A stretch of 18,873 bases of DNA from CAZGZU01 sp964529855 (GCA_964529855.1 CAZGZU010000016.1:1-18873), one strand, 5' to 3'. Shown: positions 5,361-13,124, counted from the first letter of the stretch. Program-made: numbers and translations. The notes: generated from the letters alone by a model not told the origin.

Positions 5361-6044
5361 CTAGTCCTTTTTCATAATCTGCGTGCTCGCGGAATAAAAG
5401 ACCAATTTGGACCCGCTGTTATCGCTTAACTTAACAGTGATACTGGTTTCATCTTTATCAATAATTTCTCCCTGAATAAAAGCGCTGTCGGCTGACCGGT
5501 CAATTGTTCTTTCCGGCAAATCACCACTTTCACGCAGCTCTTGCATACGCTCCATCCTCTCCTCTGGCGAAAGATTACTCATTTCTTCAAAATCCATCCC
5601 TTCAGGCACTCCCTCGGGCATGCCTTCAGGGAAATCTGGCTTGGTTGAATCTGTCCCCTCTGACCCCTCGGCTGACTGATTTGCCCCCGGACCAGAAAGA
5701 AACATACTTTCCAAATCTTCCCCGGCCAGGCCAAGATAAATCGCCTTGGCTGTAATACTACCGTCCTGATTAGTCGTTCCCCTAACAACTACTTCTTCAC
5801 CGACCAGCAAACTCTCCGAGGTGGTAGTGGAGAATAATTCCGAATTAAAATCTCCTCTCTGTCCTGAGCTTTCCGGAAACGTTCCCAAAGCATTCCCGTC
5901 AGGACTTTTGAAGGTTCCTTTTTTAAAATAATAAAGTGTTCCGCCAATGGCTGCGGCAGCTATAATTATTAAGAAAACAACCATCAGTGGAGCCAAACCT
6001 TTTTCTTTGTTTTGATGAATCATATTTTTGTTTTTATTATTCAT
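5361..6044 (-). CDS. Membrane-anchored DUF5666-like protein
   Basis: 227 aa. One N-terminal membrane segment (about residues 18-40, APLMVVFLIIIAAAAIGGTL) anchors an extracytoplasmic domain. Residues about 78-105 (VGEEVVVRGTTNQDGSITAK) and 190-225 (IQGEIIDKDETSITVKLSD) resemble DUF5666-type beta-barrel repeats, separated by a long acidic, Pro/Gly/Met-rich linker (about 108-185). The start overlaps the stop of the MacB-like gene (ATGAATAA), so translation is probably coupled and the protein belongs to the export operon. Function is not known for DUF5666; as the last gene of a MacA/ATPase/MacB set it could be an accessory or substrate-handling protein. An internal ATG at residue 8 is an alternative start. 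Confidence 0.7.
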   Translation of the reverse strand: MNNKNKNMIHQNKEKGLAPLMVVFLIIIAAAAIGGTLYYFKKGTFKSPDGNALGTFPESSGQRGDFNSELFSTTTSESLLVGEEVVVRGTTNQDGSITAKAIYLGLAGEDLESMFLSGPGANQSAEGSEGTDSTKPDFPEGMPEGVPEGMDFEEMSNLSPEERMERMQELRESGDLPERTIDRSADSAFIQGEIIDKDETSITVKLSDNSGSKLVFYSASTQIMKKD

Positions 6045-7260
6045 ATCTTAAGGCCTCTATCGGGTTAAGCGAGGCAGCCCGGCGGGCCGGATAATACCCG
6101 AAAATAATTCCGATAGCGGCTGATATGCCAAAAGCCAGAAAAATAGACCAGGCGGTCACCACAGTAGTCGTCCCGCTGAATTTGGTAACCAGTATAGAAG
6201 CTATCCAGCCCAGAATAATTCCGATGAGTCCGCCGACAAAAGTGAGGGTAACCGATTCGGCCAGAAACTGAAAAGTGATGTCTCTGTTTTTGCCCCCCAA
6301 AGATTTACGTAAACCGATTTCCCTCGTCCTCTCGGTTACCGTTGTCAGCATCATATTCATAATGCCGATACCGCCGACTATCAGAGAAATGCCGGCAATG
6401 GCGCCCAAAAGCAGTGTCAGCGTCCCCGACACGTCAGACATGGCCGCTAAAATATCCGCCTGGTTCATAATAGTAAAATCGGCATTTAAAGAACTAGCGA
6501 TATTATGCCTGATTAATAACAGGTTTGTAATTTGTTCCTCTACATAAGACATTAAATCCGCCTCTTCAACCTCAATATTGATAGTGCTTATTGCATCGCT
6601 TCCCGTCAAATAACGCTGGGCTGTGCTGATAGGTATATAGATGAGGTCATCGGAACTTCCCATTCCTGTGCCTCCCTTGGACTTGGTAACCCCGATAACC
6701 GTAAACTGCATCGTTTCAATCTTAATTTTTTCTCCAACCGGATTCACTCCTTCGCCAAACAAATCATCTCTTGTATCAGGCCCTAAAACAGCCACCTTTG
6801 AATTCTTTTTTACGCTCTGGTCACTGATGAAACTGCCTGTTTCCAATTCAACATTCTTTACTTCGGCATAGCTGACGTTGACTCCGTAAATGCTTGTATT
6901 GGTGTTTTCGCTTTTAACGACAACTTGTTTTCTGGTAGAAACTTCCGGGGCAACGGCCTCTACATAATCAATTTGTTCGGCAATCGCCTCGGCATCCTCA
7001 AGAACCAAAGTACTGGCCGAACCTATGCCGCCACGAACCTGTGAACCGACTCCACCCTGCGAGCCGGGCATAACCACAAGCAAATTAGAGCCCAAAGATT
7101 GAATATTTTCCGAGATGTCGCTGGTCGCCCCCTGGCCAATGGAGACCATGGCCACTACCGAACCTATGCCGATAACAATACCCAGCACCGTCAAACCGGA
7201 CCGGGCCTTATTCGCCAAAATCCCAAAAAATGTTTCTTCAATCAAATCAACAGGTAACAT
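6037..7260 (-). CDS. MacB-type ABC transporter permease (FtsX family)
   Basis: 407 aa. The first membrane helix is at about residues 20-42 (ANKARSGLTVLGIVIGIGSV, the typical MacB/FtsX start), then a large extracytoplasmic MacB_PCD-like domain (about 45-265), then three membrane helices at about 275-305, 330-358 and 370-395. TERTREIGLRKSLGGKNRDI between helices 2 and 3 is the FtsX-domain coupling region that contacts the ATPase. It ends ARRAASLNPIEALRYE, the usual family C-terminus. Known mechanism: mechanotransmission, in which ATP hydrolysis moves the outside domains rather than moving a substrate across the lipid. The start is supported by AAAGGAG 9 nt upstream. It follows the ATPase gene by 6 nt and overlaps the next gene by 8 nt. 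Confidence 0.95.
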   Translation of the reverse strand: MLPVDLIEETFFGILANKARSGLTVLGIVIGIGSVVAMVSIGQGATSDISENIQSLGSNLLVVMPGSQGGVGSQVRGGIGSASTLVLEDAEAIAEQIDYVEAVAPEVSTRKQVVVKSENTNTSIYGVNVSYAEVKNVELETGSFISDQSVKKNSKVAVLGPDTRDDLFGEGVNPVGEKIKIETMQFTVIGVTKSKGGTGMGSSDDLIYIPISTAQRYLTGSDAISTINIEVEEADLMSYVEEQITNLLLIRHNIASSLNADFTIMNQADILAAMSDVSGTLTLLLGAIAGISLIVGGIGIMNMMLTTVTERTREIGLRKSLGGKNRDITFQFLAESVTLTFVGGLIGIILGWIASILVTKFSGTTTVVTAWSIFLAFGISAAIGIIFGYYPARRAASLNPIEALRYE

Positions 7261-7266
7261 ATCCCA

Positions 7267-7998
7267 TTACTCCTTTATTTTCTTAAATGCTTTGGATTTA
7301 TGACCTTTTGTATCCTCAACAATTTCACCGTCTTTTATGGCAATCACTCTCTCGGCATGTTCGGCAATGTATTTTTCGTGAGTTATCAAAACAATTGTCC
7401 GGCCGGCCTCATTTAAATCCCTGAAAGTTTTTAAAACAAGTTCCCCGGTTTTGCTGTCCAGGTTGCCGGTCGGTTCGTCGGCCAAAATCAAGGACGGGTT
7501 ATTAATAAGAGCCCGGGCAATAGCCACTCTCTGCATTTGTCCGCCGGATAACTGATTTGAAAGATGATTAAAATGTGACTCATTAATTCCCGCCAGACGA
7601 AGCACTTTTTCGGCGAGCTCCCCCCGTTCGCTCCGGTCTGTCTCGGCATAAATCAACGGAAGAAAAACATTTCTTAAAACACTGGCTCTGGGCAGAAGAT
7701 TAAAGGCCTGGAAAACAAAACCGATTTTATTCTTGCGAATGTCGGCCAGCTGATTATCGCTGAATTCGGAAACGTCATAGCCGTCCAGCAGATACTGGCC
7801 GCTGGTCGGCGTATCAAGCGCTCCCAAAATATGCATTAAGGTTGACTTACCGGAACCAGAAGGACCGATAATAGCCACGAATTCCCCGTCTTTTATGGAA
7901 AAAGAAACATTCCAAAGCGCTTTTGTTTCTATGGCTCTTCCCGGGTCATCCGAAGGACCGCTTTTGTAAATTTTTGTAATTTCTCTGCACTCAATCAT
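7267..7998 (-). CDS. ABC transporter ATPase, MacB/LolD type
   Basis: 243 aa cytoplasmic ATPase. Walker A GPSGSGKS (45-52), Q-loop Q97, signature LSGGQMQRVAIARAL (from 150), Walker B ILADE (171-175) followed by the D-loop GNLDSKTGE, and the H-loop LITHEK. The order and spacing are those of LolD/MacB/FtsE ATPases that power FtsX-like permeases. I start at 7998 (MIECREITKIYK); the longer open frame to 8076 is read through a palindromic repeat and has no family similarity. Residues 12-27 form a slightly longer loop before the ALWNVSF strand. There is no Shine-Dalgarno before this ATG, so translation may depend on upstream coupling or a leaderless message. It pairs with the permease directly downstream and the adaptor upstream. 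Confidence 0.95.
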   Translation of the reverse strand: MIECREITKIYKSGPSDDPGRAIETKALWNVSFSIKDGEFVAIIGPSGSGKSTLMHILGALDTPTSGQYLLDGYDVSEFSDNQLADIRKNKIGFVFQAFNLLPRASVLRNVFLPLIYAETDRSERGELAEKVLRLAGINESHFNHLSNQLSGGQMQRVAIARALINNPSLILADEPTGNLDSKTGELVLKTFRDLNEAGRTIVLITHEKYIAEHAERVIAIKDGEIVEDTKGHKSKAFKKIKE

Positions 7999-8011
7999 AG
8001 TTCGAAGAGCT

Positions 8012-8109
8012 GTCATTGCGAGGAGCGAGGTCGCCTCAGGCGACCGAACGACGCGGCAATCCCAAACGCCTGCCACGGGATTGCTTCGGCCTATTGGCCT
8101 CGCAATGAC
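8012..8109. repeat. Paired palindromic dispersed repeat between adaptor and ATPase genes
   Basis: The left unit begins GTCATTGCGAGGAGCGAGG (8012) and ends GCGGCAATCCC (8063), with an internal TCGCCTCAGGCGA palindrome. The right unit is inverted: GGGATTGCTTCGG (8077) to CGCAATGAC (8109). Together they form a long hairpin inside the MacA-ATPase intergenic gap, which could be a processing or attenuation point in the operon mRNA. Confidence 0.85.
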
Positions 8110-8133
8110 AATTACTGTCTAGAAGGACATTTC

Positions 8134-9867
8134 TTAGCGCATTATTCTCATCATCTGCATGCCTTCCGGTCCGCTATTCTCTGAATCGGACGAACTCTGC
8201 GACTGACTCGACGAAACAGAGCTCTGTCCGGTTATAATCTGGTCGCCTTCTTCAACCCCGCTGATTATCTCGGTATATAAGTCATTTGAAATACCTGTCT
8301 CAACCAATTTTTGCTGAACCTGGCCGTTTTCCAAGACCTCCAGATATTGCTGGTCGCCTGAAGATTTTATGGCCGAATTTGAAACTATGAACACATCCTG
8401 CTTCATTTCGGTAATAATTGAAGCGGACATACTCATGCCTGATTTAACTCTCTCATCCTGGGTGTCAAAAATAATCTTTACGTCGTAAGTGACCACGCCC
8501 TGACTTACCGTTCCCAGCGTATCAATCTCGGCAACTTCGCCGGTAATGGTTAAATCCTCAATCGCGTCAAAAGTAATTGTCACTTTCTGACCTATGGCAA
8601 CGGTCGCCGTATCAACCTCATTGATGGTAATCTCGGCTATCTTTTGTTTGGTAATCATGGTGGCCACCGCGCCGGAAGAAATTGATTCTCCTTTCCTGAC
8701 ATCTACCTCGGCAACCACGCCGTCAAAGGGCGCCCGGATGTAATAATCGGCCAAATCCTGCTGGGCATCAAGCAAAGCATCCTTTTTTTGCTGAATGGCG
8801 ATTTCCTTGGCCCTGATATCCAATTCATCAGCCCCGGCTTTTAAATCTTCCAATGATAATTCCAGCTCCTCAATTGAGCGCTCGGCATCAGTAATCGCTT
8901 CTTGTGAATCCTCAATGGACTGTTGAGCGGAAAGCAGACCTGAAAGATGGCTATTGCTTATTGAGGTGTAGCTTTCCAAACTGCTTTGATGAGTGGTCGC
9001 AAGAGAAGGCGTGCTTAAACCGCATTGGCTGGCCACGTCTTCATAAAAATCCATAAAGTTCTTGATATCCTTAACCGCGTCAGCAATATCTTTGGTTGTT
9101 TCATAGGTCTGGTCAATCAGGGCTTCAATGGTTGTCCAGTCAGAATAACGACTGGTCTCTTTGTAATTTTCAAAAGTTTCCTCATAGCTATCGCGGGCCG
9201 TATAATAAGCCGAACGCGCTTTCTCTTTATACTGCAAAATCCGGCTGTCATAATCCTTCACTTTATCCGCGTAATAATCAATATTCCGTTGACCGGCATT
9301 TAAATCATTGCCGAAAATAATATCCCAGAGTCCTGACATAATGCCGGGCAAATCAAGAAAAGCGTCGGTTACATCATTGAATCCGTCTTCATAGGCCTTT
9401 GGCAAATCATCTTCCGCTTCTTCTTTTGATTCCTTGGCCTGAATCAAATTATTTTCCGCTTTAAGCAAATCAAGTTCGTCAGCCGGCTCAAGTAATTCCT
9501 CCAATTCAAGCTGGGCCGTTTCCAAATCAGTTTCAGCATCGCGCACCGCTTTTTGAGCATTATGGCTGTCTATCTGAACCAGCAAGGTGCCCGCCTTAAC
9601 CTCTTGCCCATTCTTTACTCCAAGATAAACCACCTCTCCGGAAACCTCTGATTTAATATCCACCTGGTCAGAAGCCGATACCTGGCCACTGCCGGATATG
9701 GAAGTAATGAGAGTGCCTTTTTCGACTGCCTCGGTAACATATTGGACTGTCTCTGCACTGTCGGTTAATCCCTGATAACCAAAATAGCCCCCGATGACAA
9801 TCATAAGGAGGCTTATCAGAGAGATAAATTTATGTTGAGTTAGTAATCCGAATGTCTTAGAAAACAT
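8134..9867 (-). CDS. MacA/HlyD-type adaptor protein with enlarged helical insert
   Basis: 577 aa, clearly longer than the ~370 aa usual for MacA. Single N-terminal membrane helix (about 12-34). First lipoyl half about 60-100 (VDIKSEVSGEVVYLGVKNGQ); a very long helical hairpin region about 105-375 with several segments (ELEELLEPADELDLLKAEN, DAERSIEELELSLEDLKAG); second lipoyl half about 378-410 (YIRAPFDGVVAEVDVRKGES); beta-barrel about 415-500; membrane-proximal domain to about 545. The tail is Ser-rich and ends with Met residues (GMQMMRIMR). The family links an inner-membrane MacB to further envelope parts; with no sign of an outer membrane here, it more likely spans or contacts the cell wall/S-layer. 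First gene of the export operon; no Shine-Dalgarno, with a possible -10 TATAGA 8 nt before the ATG. Confidence 0.92.
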   Translation of the reverse strand: MFSKTFGLLTQHKFISLISLLMIVIGGYFGYQGLTDSAETVQYVTEAVEKGTLITSISGSGQVSASDQVDIKSEVSGEVVYLGVKNGQEVKAGTLLVQIDSHNAQKAVRDAETDLETAQLELEELLEPADELDLLKAENNLIQAKESKEEAEDDLPKAYEDGFNDVTDAFLDLPGIMSGLWDIIFGNDLNAGQRNIDYYADKVKDYDSRILQYKEKARSAYYTARDSYEETFENYKETSRYSDWTTIEALIDQTYETTKDIADAVKDIKNFMDFYEDVASQCGLSTPSLATTHQSSLESYTSISNSHLSGLLSAQQSIEDSQEAITDAERSIEELELSLEDLKAGADELDIRAKEIAIQQKKDALLDAQQDLADYYIRAPFDGVVAEVDVRKGESISSGAVATMITKQKIAEITINEVDTATVAIGQKVTITFDAIEDLTITGEVAEIDTLGTVSQGVVTYDVKIIFDTQDERVKSGMSMSASIITEMKQDVFIVSNSAIKSSGDQQYLEVLENGQVQQKLVETGISNDLYTEIISGVEEGDQIITGQSSVSSSQSQSSSDSENSGPEGMQMMRIMR

Positions 9868-9875
9868 ATATAGTG

Positions 9876-9881
9876 TCTATA
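9876..9881 (-). promoter_or_regulatory. Candidate -10 box (TATAGA), leaderless start of the export operon
   Basis: TATAGA ends 8 nt before the adaptor ATG, immediately after the terminator of the upstream gene. No clear -35. The same TATAGA plus 8 nt plus ATG arrangement occurs at 15479-15484. Confidence 0.4.
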
Positions 9882-9883
9882 AA

Positions 9884-9945
9884 AAGAAAATCTTAGGCCT
9901 CCGTTGCTTCACTTCTCTCAAAAATGGAGAGCCTAAGATTTTCTT
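9884..9945 (-). terminator. Terminator hairpin with 15-bp stem
   Basis: AAGAAAATCTTAGGC (9884-9898) and its exact complement (9931-9945) enclose a 32-nt loop. On the minus strand the stem runs into CTTTTTAT. It separates the 9962-10408 gene from the MacA operon; the stem is unusually AT-rich and the loop large. Confidence 0.75.
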
Positions 9946-9961
9946 ATTGGGGGTGGACTTA

Positions 9962-10408
9962 TTAATTATTTTCATTCCAGCCTCGGCCAAAACCTTTATG
10001 GAATCCTTTATCCATCTCATTGTTAGTCATTCGTTCTTCCATAAATTGCGAACGCTGATTAGCCTGCTCCTGGCTGATTACTCCATTATCAACCATGGCC
10101 TGCAGGCGTTCTTGTAAGCGCTGCTGGGCGTTTGCCCGCATTTTTTCCTGCAACTGCTCCTGACTAATGCCCTGCTCTTCGGCTATCTCCCGAATGTCTT
10201 TGCCCTGGGACCAGGCCTCTTTCATTTCATCCACGCTGATACCCAAAAGCTCTGCCTTGTTCTGAAACATCGTTTCCTGTTGCTGAGCCATCTCTGCTGG
10301 CGTGGCATCGCTAAAATGACCAAACCAGCCATGAGCTGAAGCTACGCCTATGCCCAAGAGACCGGATAACCCAATTGCCAGAAGTGAATAGATAATAAAT
10401 TTTTTCAT
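9962..10408 (-). CDS. Small exported helical protein, unknown
   Basis: 148 aa. The signal peptide (MKKFIIYSLLAIGLSGLLGI) has expected cleavage after VASA (about residue 25). The mature part is helical and rich in Gln, Glu and Met: LLGISVDEMKEAWSQGKDIR followed by EIAEEQGISQEQL and MVDNGVISQEQANQR, i.e. repeated short helix-turn units of the DUF2680-like kind seen in many Gram-positive and CPR exported proteins. It ends in a Gly/His/Trp-rich tail (KGFHKGFGRGWNENN). It lies between the ECF sigma/membrane-protein pair and the MacA operon and has its own flanking terminators. No Shine-Dalgarno; the leader is very AT-rich. Function unknown; metal binding by the His/Met-rich ends is possible but unproven. 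Confidence 0.7.
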   Translation of the reverse strand: MKKFIIYSLLAIGLSGLLGIGVASAHGWFGHFSDATPAEMAQQQETMFQNKAELLGISVDEMKEAWSQGKDIREIAEEQGISQEQLQEKMRANAQQRLQERLQAMVDNGVISQEQANQRSQFMEERMTNNEMDKGFHKGFGRGWNENN

Positions 10409-10534
10409 AATTTTTTAATTGATTAATTTTATTAAATTGTCCCCGACCTTTTCTCTACCATCTCCTTTGAGAGGGCTACCGGATTTGGCAGGGCTTACTT
10501 ATTATTACAAACAATCATTATTTTTATTTCATTA

Positions 10535-10587
10535 AAAGAAGGCCGATAGACGAGCTAAAGACCCTCTCTTCTCGTTCGGCCTTCTTT
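10535..10587 (-). terminator. Long interrupted hairpin terminator (possibly bidirectional)
   Basis: AAAGAAGGCCGA (10535-10546) pairs with TCGGCCTTCTTT (10576-10587), with a further ACGAG/CTCGT (10550-10554 with 10571-10575). On the minus strand it is followed by TTTTAATG. It would stop transcripts from the 10800-11561 gene and the repeats. Confidence 0.75.
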
Positions 10588-10621
10588 AATTGATACAATT
10601 TAAATTGTTTTTTCTTTCAGT

Positions 10622-10693
10622 CAAGAACCCGGCTTAAAATCTACGTAAGGTTTGGCCTCGAGAACTACGTAAGGCCGGGCCTCAAAACATACG
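10622..10693 (+). repeat. Three tandem 24-nt units ending TACG
   Basis: Exact 24-nt periodicity: 10622-10645, 10646-10669, 10670-10693. Each unit starts YAAG, has a CGG-like core (GGCCTC or variant) and ends TACG. The second unit recurs unchanged, inverted, near 18282-18305. This and the inverted partner at 10748-10775 fill the gap between the 9962-10408 and 10800-11561 genes; the first 120 nt of that gap (10409-10530) shows nothing I can name. Confidence 0.75.
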
Positions 10694-10747
10694 GCCTTTC
10701 CATCTTAAATCTTTTAATCAAAGAATATCCTAAAAATATCGTTGGGC

Positions 10748-10775
10748 AAGGCCGTATGTTTTGAGACCCGGCCTT
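10748..10775 (-). repeat. Inverted partner of the third 24-nt unit (dispersed repeat)
   Basis: 27 of 28 positions match the reverse complement of 10671-10698, so the two form a long hairpin with about 49 nt between them. With the preceding ATCGTTGGGC (10738-10747) it also matches the element at 18827-18866 at the right end of the window, which shares the same CGTTGGGC border. A dispersed repeat in an intergenic region; function unknown. Confidence 0.75.
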
Positions 10776-10799
10776 GGTCTCGCGCCTTACTCTCACAAC

Positions 10800-11561
10800 T
10801 TACTTATACCAAGGCATCGGCGGCATTGGATGAGGCAAACCACGCCTGAAATCACCAAACTCCTCTTCAATTCTCCGAACAGCCGAGGCCTCTACCCGAC
10901 TATCATCCCGCTTACCCAAAACAACCACCCGGTCATCTTCTGTAATATCCGCTCCCAATGAAAAAGCAGTAGTTGAAGCAACAAGAATAACCAGTGTTTC
11001 GCCTTCGTCTGTTTCCAAACAAAACTCGTTATCCCCTATATCACAAACAACCCCAAAATGAACATCTGGAAGCTTGGGCATGCCAAAACCACGATAAAAT
11101 CCGCCAGCCAAAGGCGGCAGCTTCCCCTGATGAGCCCTTAAAAAGATATCAGAATGTAAAGGCGTTTTAGCGATGAGCAAACTACCCAAAAGAGTAAAAA
11201 CAACGATGACCAGGACAGAATAAAGAATTGGCCGGCGATAAGCAAAGCCAAAACGCTTAACAAACAATTCCAAAACAACAATCAAGATAAGAGCAATTAA
11301 AATCAAAGACCAGGGCAATGACTTGATAAAAACTCCCATGGCTCCGAAACCAAAGCCAGGCAAAAACCAAACGCCGCTGGCCCGCAAACTGAAGAAAATG
11401 AAACTGACCAGATACAAGACAAAAAGAGCTACCAGACAAGTAATCAAAGCAACCAAAACAGCCCTAAGAATAAAATATCCCTTGGGTCGCATCTTAACCT
11501 CTCCGCTTTTCAGCCGGTTAAGTATTCTGCTGGTTAATGAATTCTTAATTTTATTATTCAT
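10800..11561 (-). CDS. Membrane protein partnered with ECF sigma factor; candidate anti-sigma
   Basis: 253 aa. A short cytoplasmic N-terminus (1-30, SRILNRLKSGEVKMRPKGYF) is followed by three membrane helices (31-58, 80-101, 111-131) and an extracytoplasmic C-terminal half. Residues about 168-230 (HFGVVCDIGDNEFCLETDEG, then DRVVVLGKRDDSRVEASAVRR) look like a DUF5666-type small beta domain. The start codon overlaps the sigma-factor stop (ATGAATAA), giving tight translational coupling. That position and the topology (short inside segment, sensor outside) are what is known for membrane anti-sigma factors, but I see no zinc-binding anti-sigma motif, so the role is inferred. The start is fixed by the overlap. 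Confidence 0.7.
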   Translation of the reverse strand: MNNKIKNSLTSRILNRLKSGEVKMRPKGYFILRAVLVALITCLVALFVLYLVSFIFFSLRASGVWFLPGFGFGAMGVFIKSLPWSLILIALILIVVLELFVKRFGFAYRRPILYSVLVIVVFTLLGSLLIAKTPLHSDIFLRAHQGKLPPLAGGFYRGFGMPKLPDVHFGVVCDIGDNEFCLETDEGETLVILVASTTAFSLGADITEDDRVVVLGKRDDSRVEASAVRRIEEEFGDFRRGLPHPMPPMPWYK

Positions 11562-12129
11562 GATGATAACCTAATTTTTGACAAAGCCCCTTTATCATTT
11601 TCCTGCCCCTTTTTAATCTAACGCCGACCGTGGCAATGGGAATATGTAAAATATCAGCAATCTCCTTATAACTGAACTCTTCAAAATAATACAGGATGAG
11701 CGGCTCCCGATATTTAAAATCCAGCTTATCAAGACAATGCTCCAGCATCTGATGCATCTCCCGCTGATTGGTTTTCTTATCGGCCTTTTCTTTGGAAACC
11801 AGCCGGGGCAATAAAATGTCTAAGTCAAAAAAAGGCACTGGTTCCTTGCCTTTTTTCTTTATCTCATTGATGAATTGATTGTGGGCAATCCGGTAAAGCC
11901 AGGCTGAAAACTTTCTGGTTGCGTCAAAACTCTGGATATTAGTATAGGCCTTAATAAATACTTCCTGGACCAAATCCTCAATATCATTATGATTAAAGAG
12001 AAATTTCCTGGCATAACGCAACATTTTTGCTTGATAACGTTTAACTAATATGCCAAATGACTCAACCTTGCCTGACTGAACCATCCGCACAACCTCCTCA
12101 TCGCTAAGTTGTTTAGCCCGTCTAGGCAT
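11554..12129 (-). CDS. ECF-type RNA polymerase sigma factor
   Basis: 191 aa. Region 2 at about 25-95: YQAKMLRYARKFLFNHNDIE, DLVQEVFIKAYTNIQSFD, KFSAWLYRIAHNQFINEIKK (-10 recognition and core binding). Linker about 96-125. Region 4 at about 130-185: LDKLDFKYREPLILYYFEEF, SYKEIADILHIPIATVGVRL and KRGRKMIK (the -35 recognition helix-turn-helix). Region 3 is absent, as expected for the ECF group. Known role: directs RNA polymerase to a small regulon, usually envelope stress, held back by a partner anti-sigma. The start is supported by AGAAGG 5 nt before the ATG. It overlaps the membrane protein gene by 8 nt. The neighbouring exported protein and MacAB operon are plausible targets, but I could not find a repeated GGAAC/CGTC-type promoter to prove it. 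Confidence 0.93.
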   Translation of the reverse strand: MPRRAKQLSDEEVVRMVQSGKVESFGILVKRYQAKMLRYARKFLFNHNDIEDLVQEVFIKAYTNIQSFDATRKFSAWLYRIAHNQFINEIKKKGKEPVPFFDLDILLPRLVSKEKADKKTNQREMHQMLEHCLDKLDFKYREPLILYYFEEFSYKEIADILHIPIATVGVRLKRGRKMIKGLCQKLGYHHE

Positions 12130-12188
12130 ATATACCTTCTGTTATTTAATACAAACGGATTGGGGTTTTATTTCAGAATGAGCAGCAG

Positions 12189-13118
12189 TTATTTAATCTT
12201 ATCTCGAGACTGCCTAGCCAAACCGCCGCCGTCAATAAGATTATATGAAATGACACCACCTTTATCTTCTCCGTGATAAGTAACATAAGTGACCTCGATA
12301 CTAAAGGTCTTATTGTTGCAATTCTTATCAATAAAGTCAAACACGCTATTTCCGTCTGGCATAGGAGTATTATCCTCTTTGGCGTCACCAGGATCTAATA
12401 AGCCAATATCTTTATTAGCCAATACTATCTCCTTATTATTACAATACACTATATAATTCAAATTTTCAGCTTGCGTTTTTCCCCAATTCTTTAATTCCAC
12501 AGTAAAACCGCGTGCTAGTTTCGTTGATAATATTATCTCATTCGGATCTATATCGCATGAGGGAATTAGCCTTTTTAATCCAAAAGAAACATATGCCTGA
12601 TTTTCAAAATGCCTTTCTGTTCGATCTTGATAAATTATAAAAAAGGTGGCTACGGCCATAGCTATAGTACCTATGGCCACAAATATACTGACTATATTAT
12701 TCCTCAACCATTTATACCTCCACAAATTAAGTAAGAAAGTTAACAAAAATGAACAAATAGCCGTTAGTACTAAAACTAACCATACATATTTTACAACCGT
12801 ATATAAAAGCAAAAGTGAAATAGAAAACCAAGCAAAAAAAGAAGACGGGTTAAGAATACATTTTCTAACCTTATTCTCTAGTTCATTTCGCTCGTTATTA
12901 GTATCACCAAAAGAGGCTCTTCGTTCACGTTCACTCAACCAAATGAGTGAAGAAACTTGGATTAAAAGAAAGAAAATTGTAAAAGAAAATATAATCTTTT
13001 GTACTAAATCAAACTCACCCCTCGTAGAAAAAAATGATAAACCTAATACTATGAGACCCGCTATAACACCATGCAATGCATGTTGTGCTATTATGTGGGA
13101 TCTGTGCTCTATCGGCAT
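12189..13118 (-). CDS. Five-TM membrane protein with C-terminal soluble domain, unknown
   Basis: 309 aa. Hydrophobic segments at about 13-30, 41-60, 93-110, 111-131 and 141-162, then a soluble domain (165-309) with beta-strand character (RGFTVELKNWGKTQAENLNY, IEVTYVTYHGEDKGGVISYN) and three cysteines. I do not recognise a named family. Base composition is more AT-rich than the export operon or dnaX, like the Shedu gene next to it, so it belongs to the accessory block. No Shine-Dalgarno; a perfect 16-bp AT-rich palindrome sits 6 nt upstream of the ATG. A membrane protein beside a defence nuclease could be an effector or sensor, but this is inference. Confidence 0.7.
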   Translation of the reverse strand: MPIEHRSHIIAQHALHGVIAGLIVLGLSFFSTRGEFDLVQKIIFSFTIFFLLIQVSSLIWLSERERRASFGDTNNERNELENKVRKCILNPSSFFAWFSISLLLLYTVVKYVWLVLVLTAICSFLLTFLLNLWRYKWLRNNIVSIFVAIGTIAMAVATFFIIYQDRTERHFENQAYVSFGLKRLIPSCDIDPNEIILSTKLARGFTVELKNWGKTQAENLNYIVYCNNKEIVLANKDIGLLDPGDAKEDNTPMPDGNSVFDFIDKNCNNKTFSIEVTYVTYHGEDKGGVISYNLIDGGGLARQSRDKIK

Positions 13119-13124
13119 ATTATT

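Noticed and set aside
5504..5788. Overlapping frames on both strands within the DUF5666-like gene
   Set aside because: Shadows of the low-complexity linker; no start signals and no family resemblance.
7999..8076. N-terminal extension of the ABC ATPase
   Set aside because: It is repeat-derived sequence; the conserved protein starts at MIECREITKIY.
10622..10775. CRISPR array
   Set aside because: Units are directly adjacent with no unique spacers, the centres vary, and there are no cas genes.
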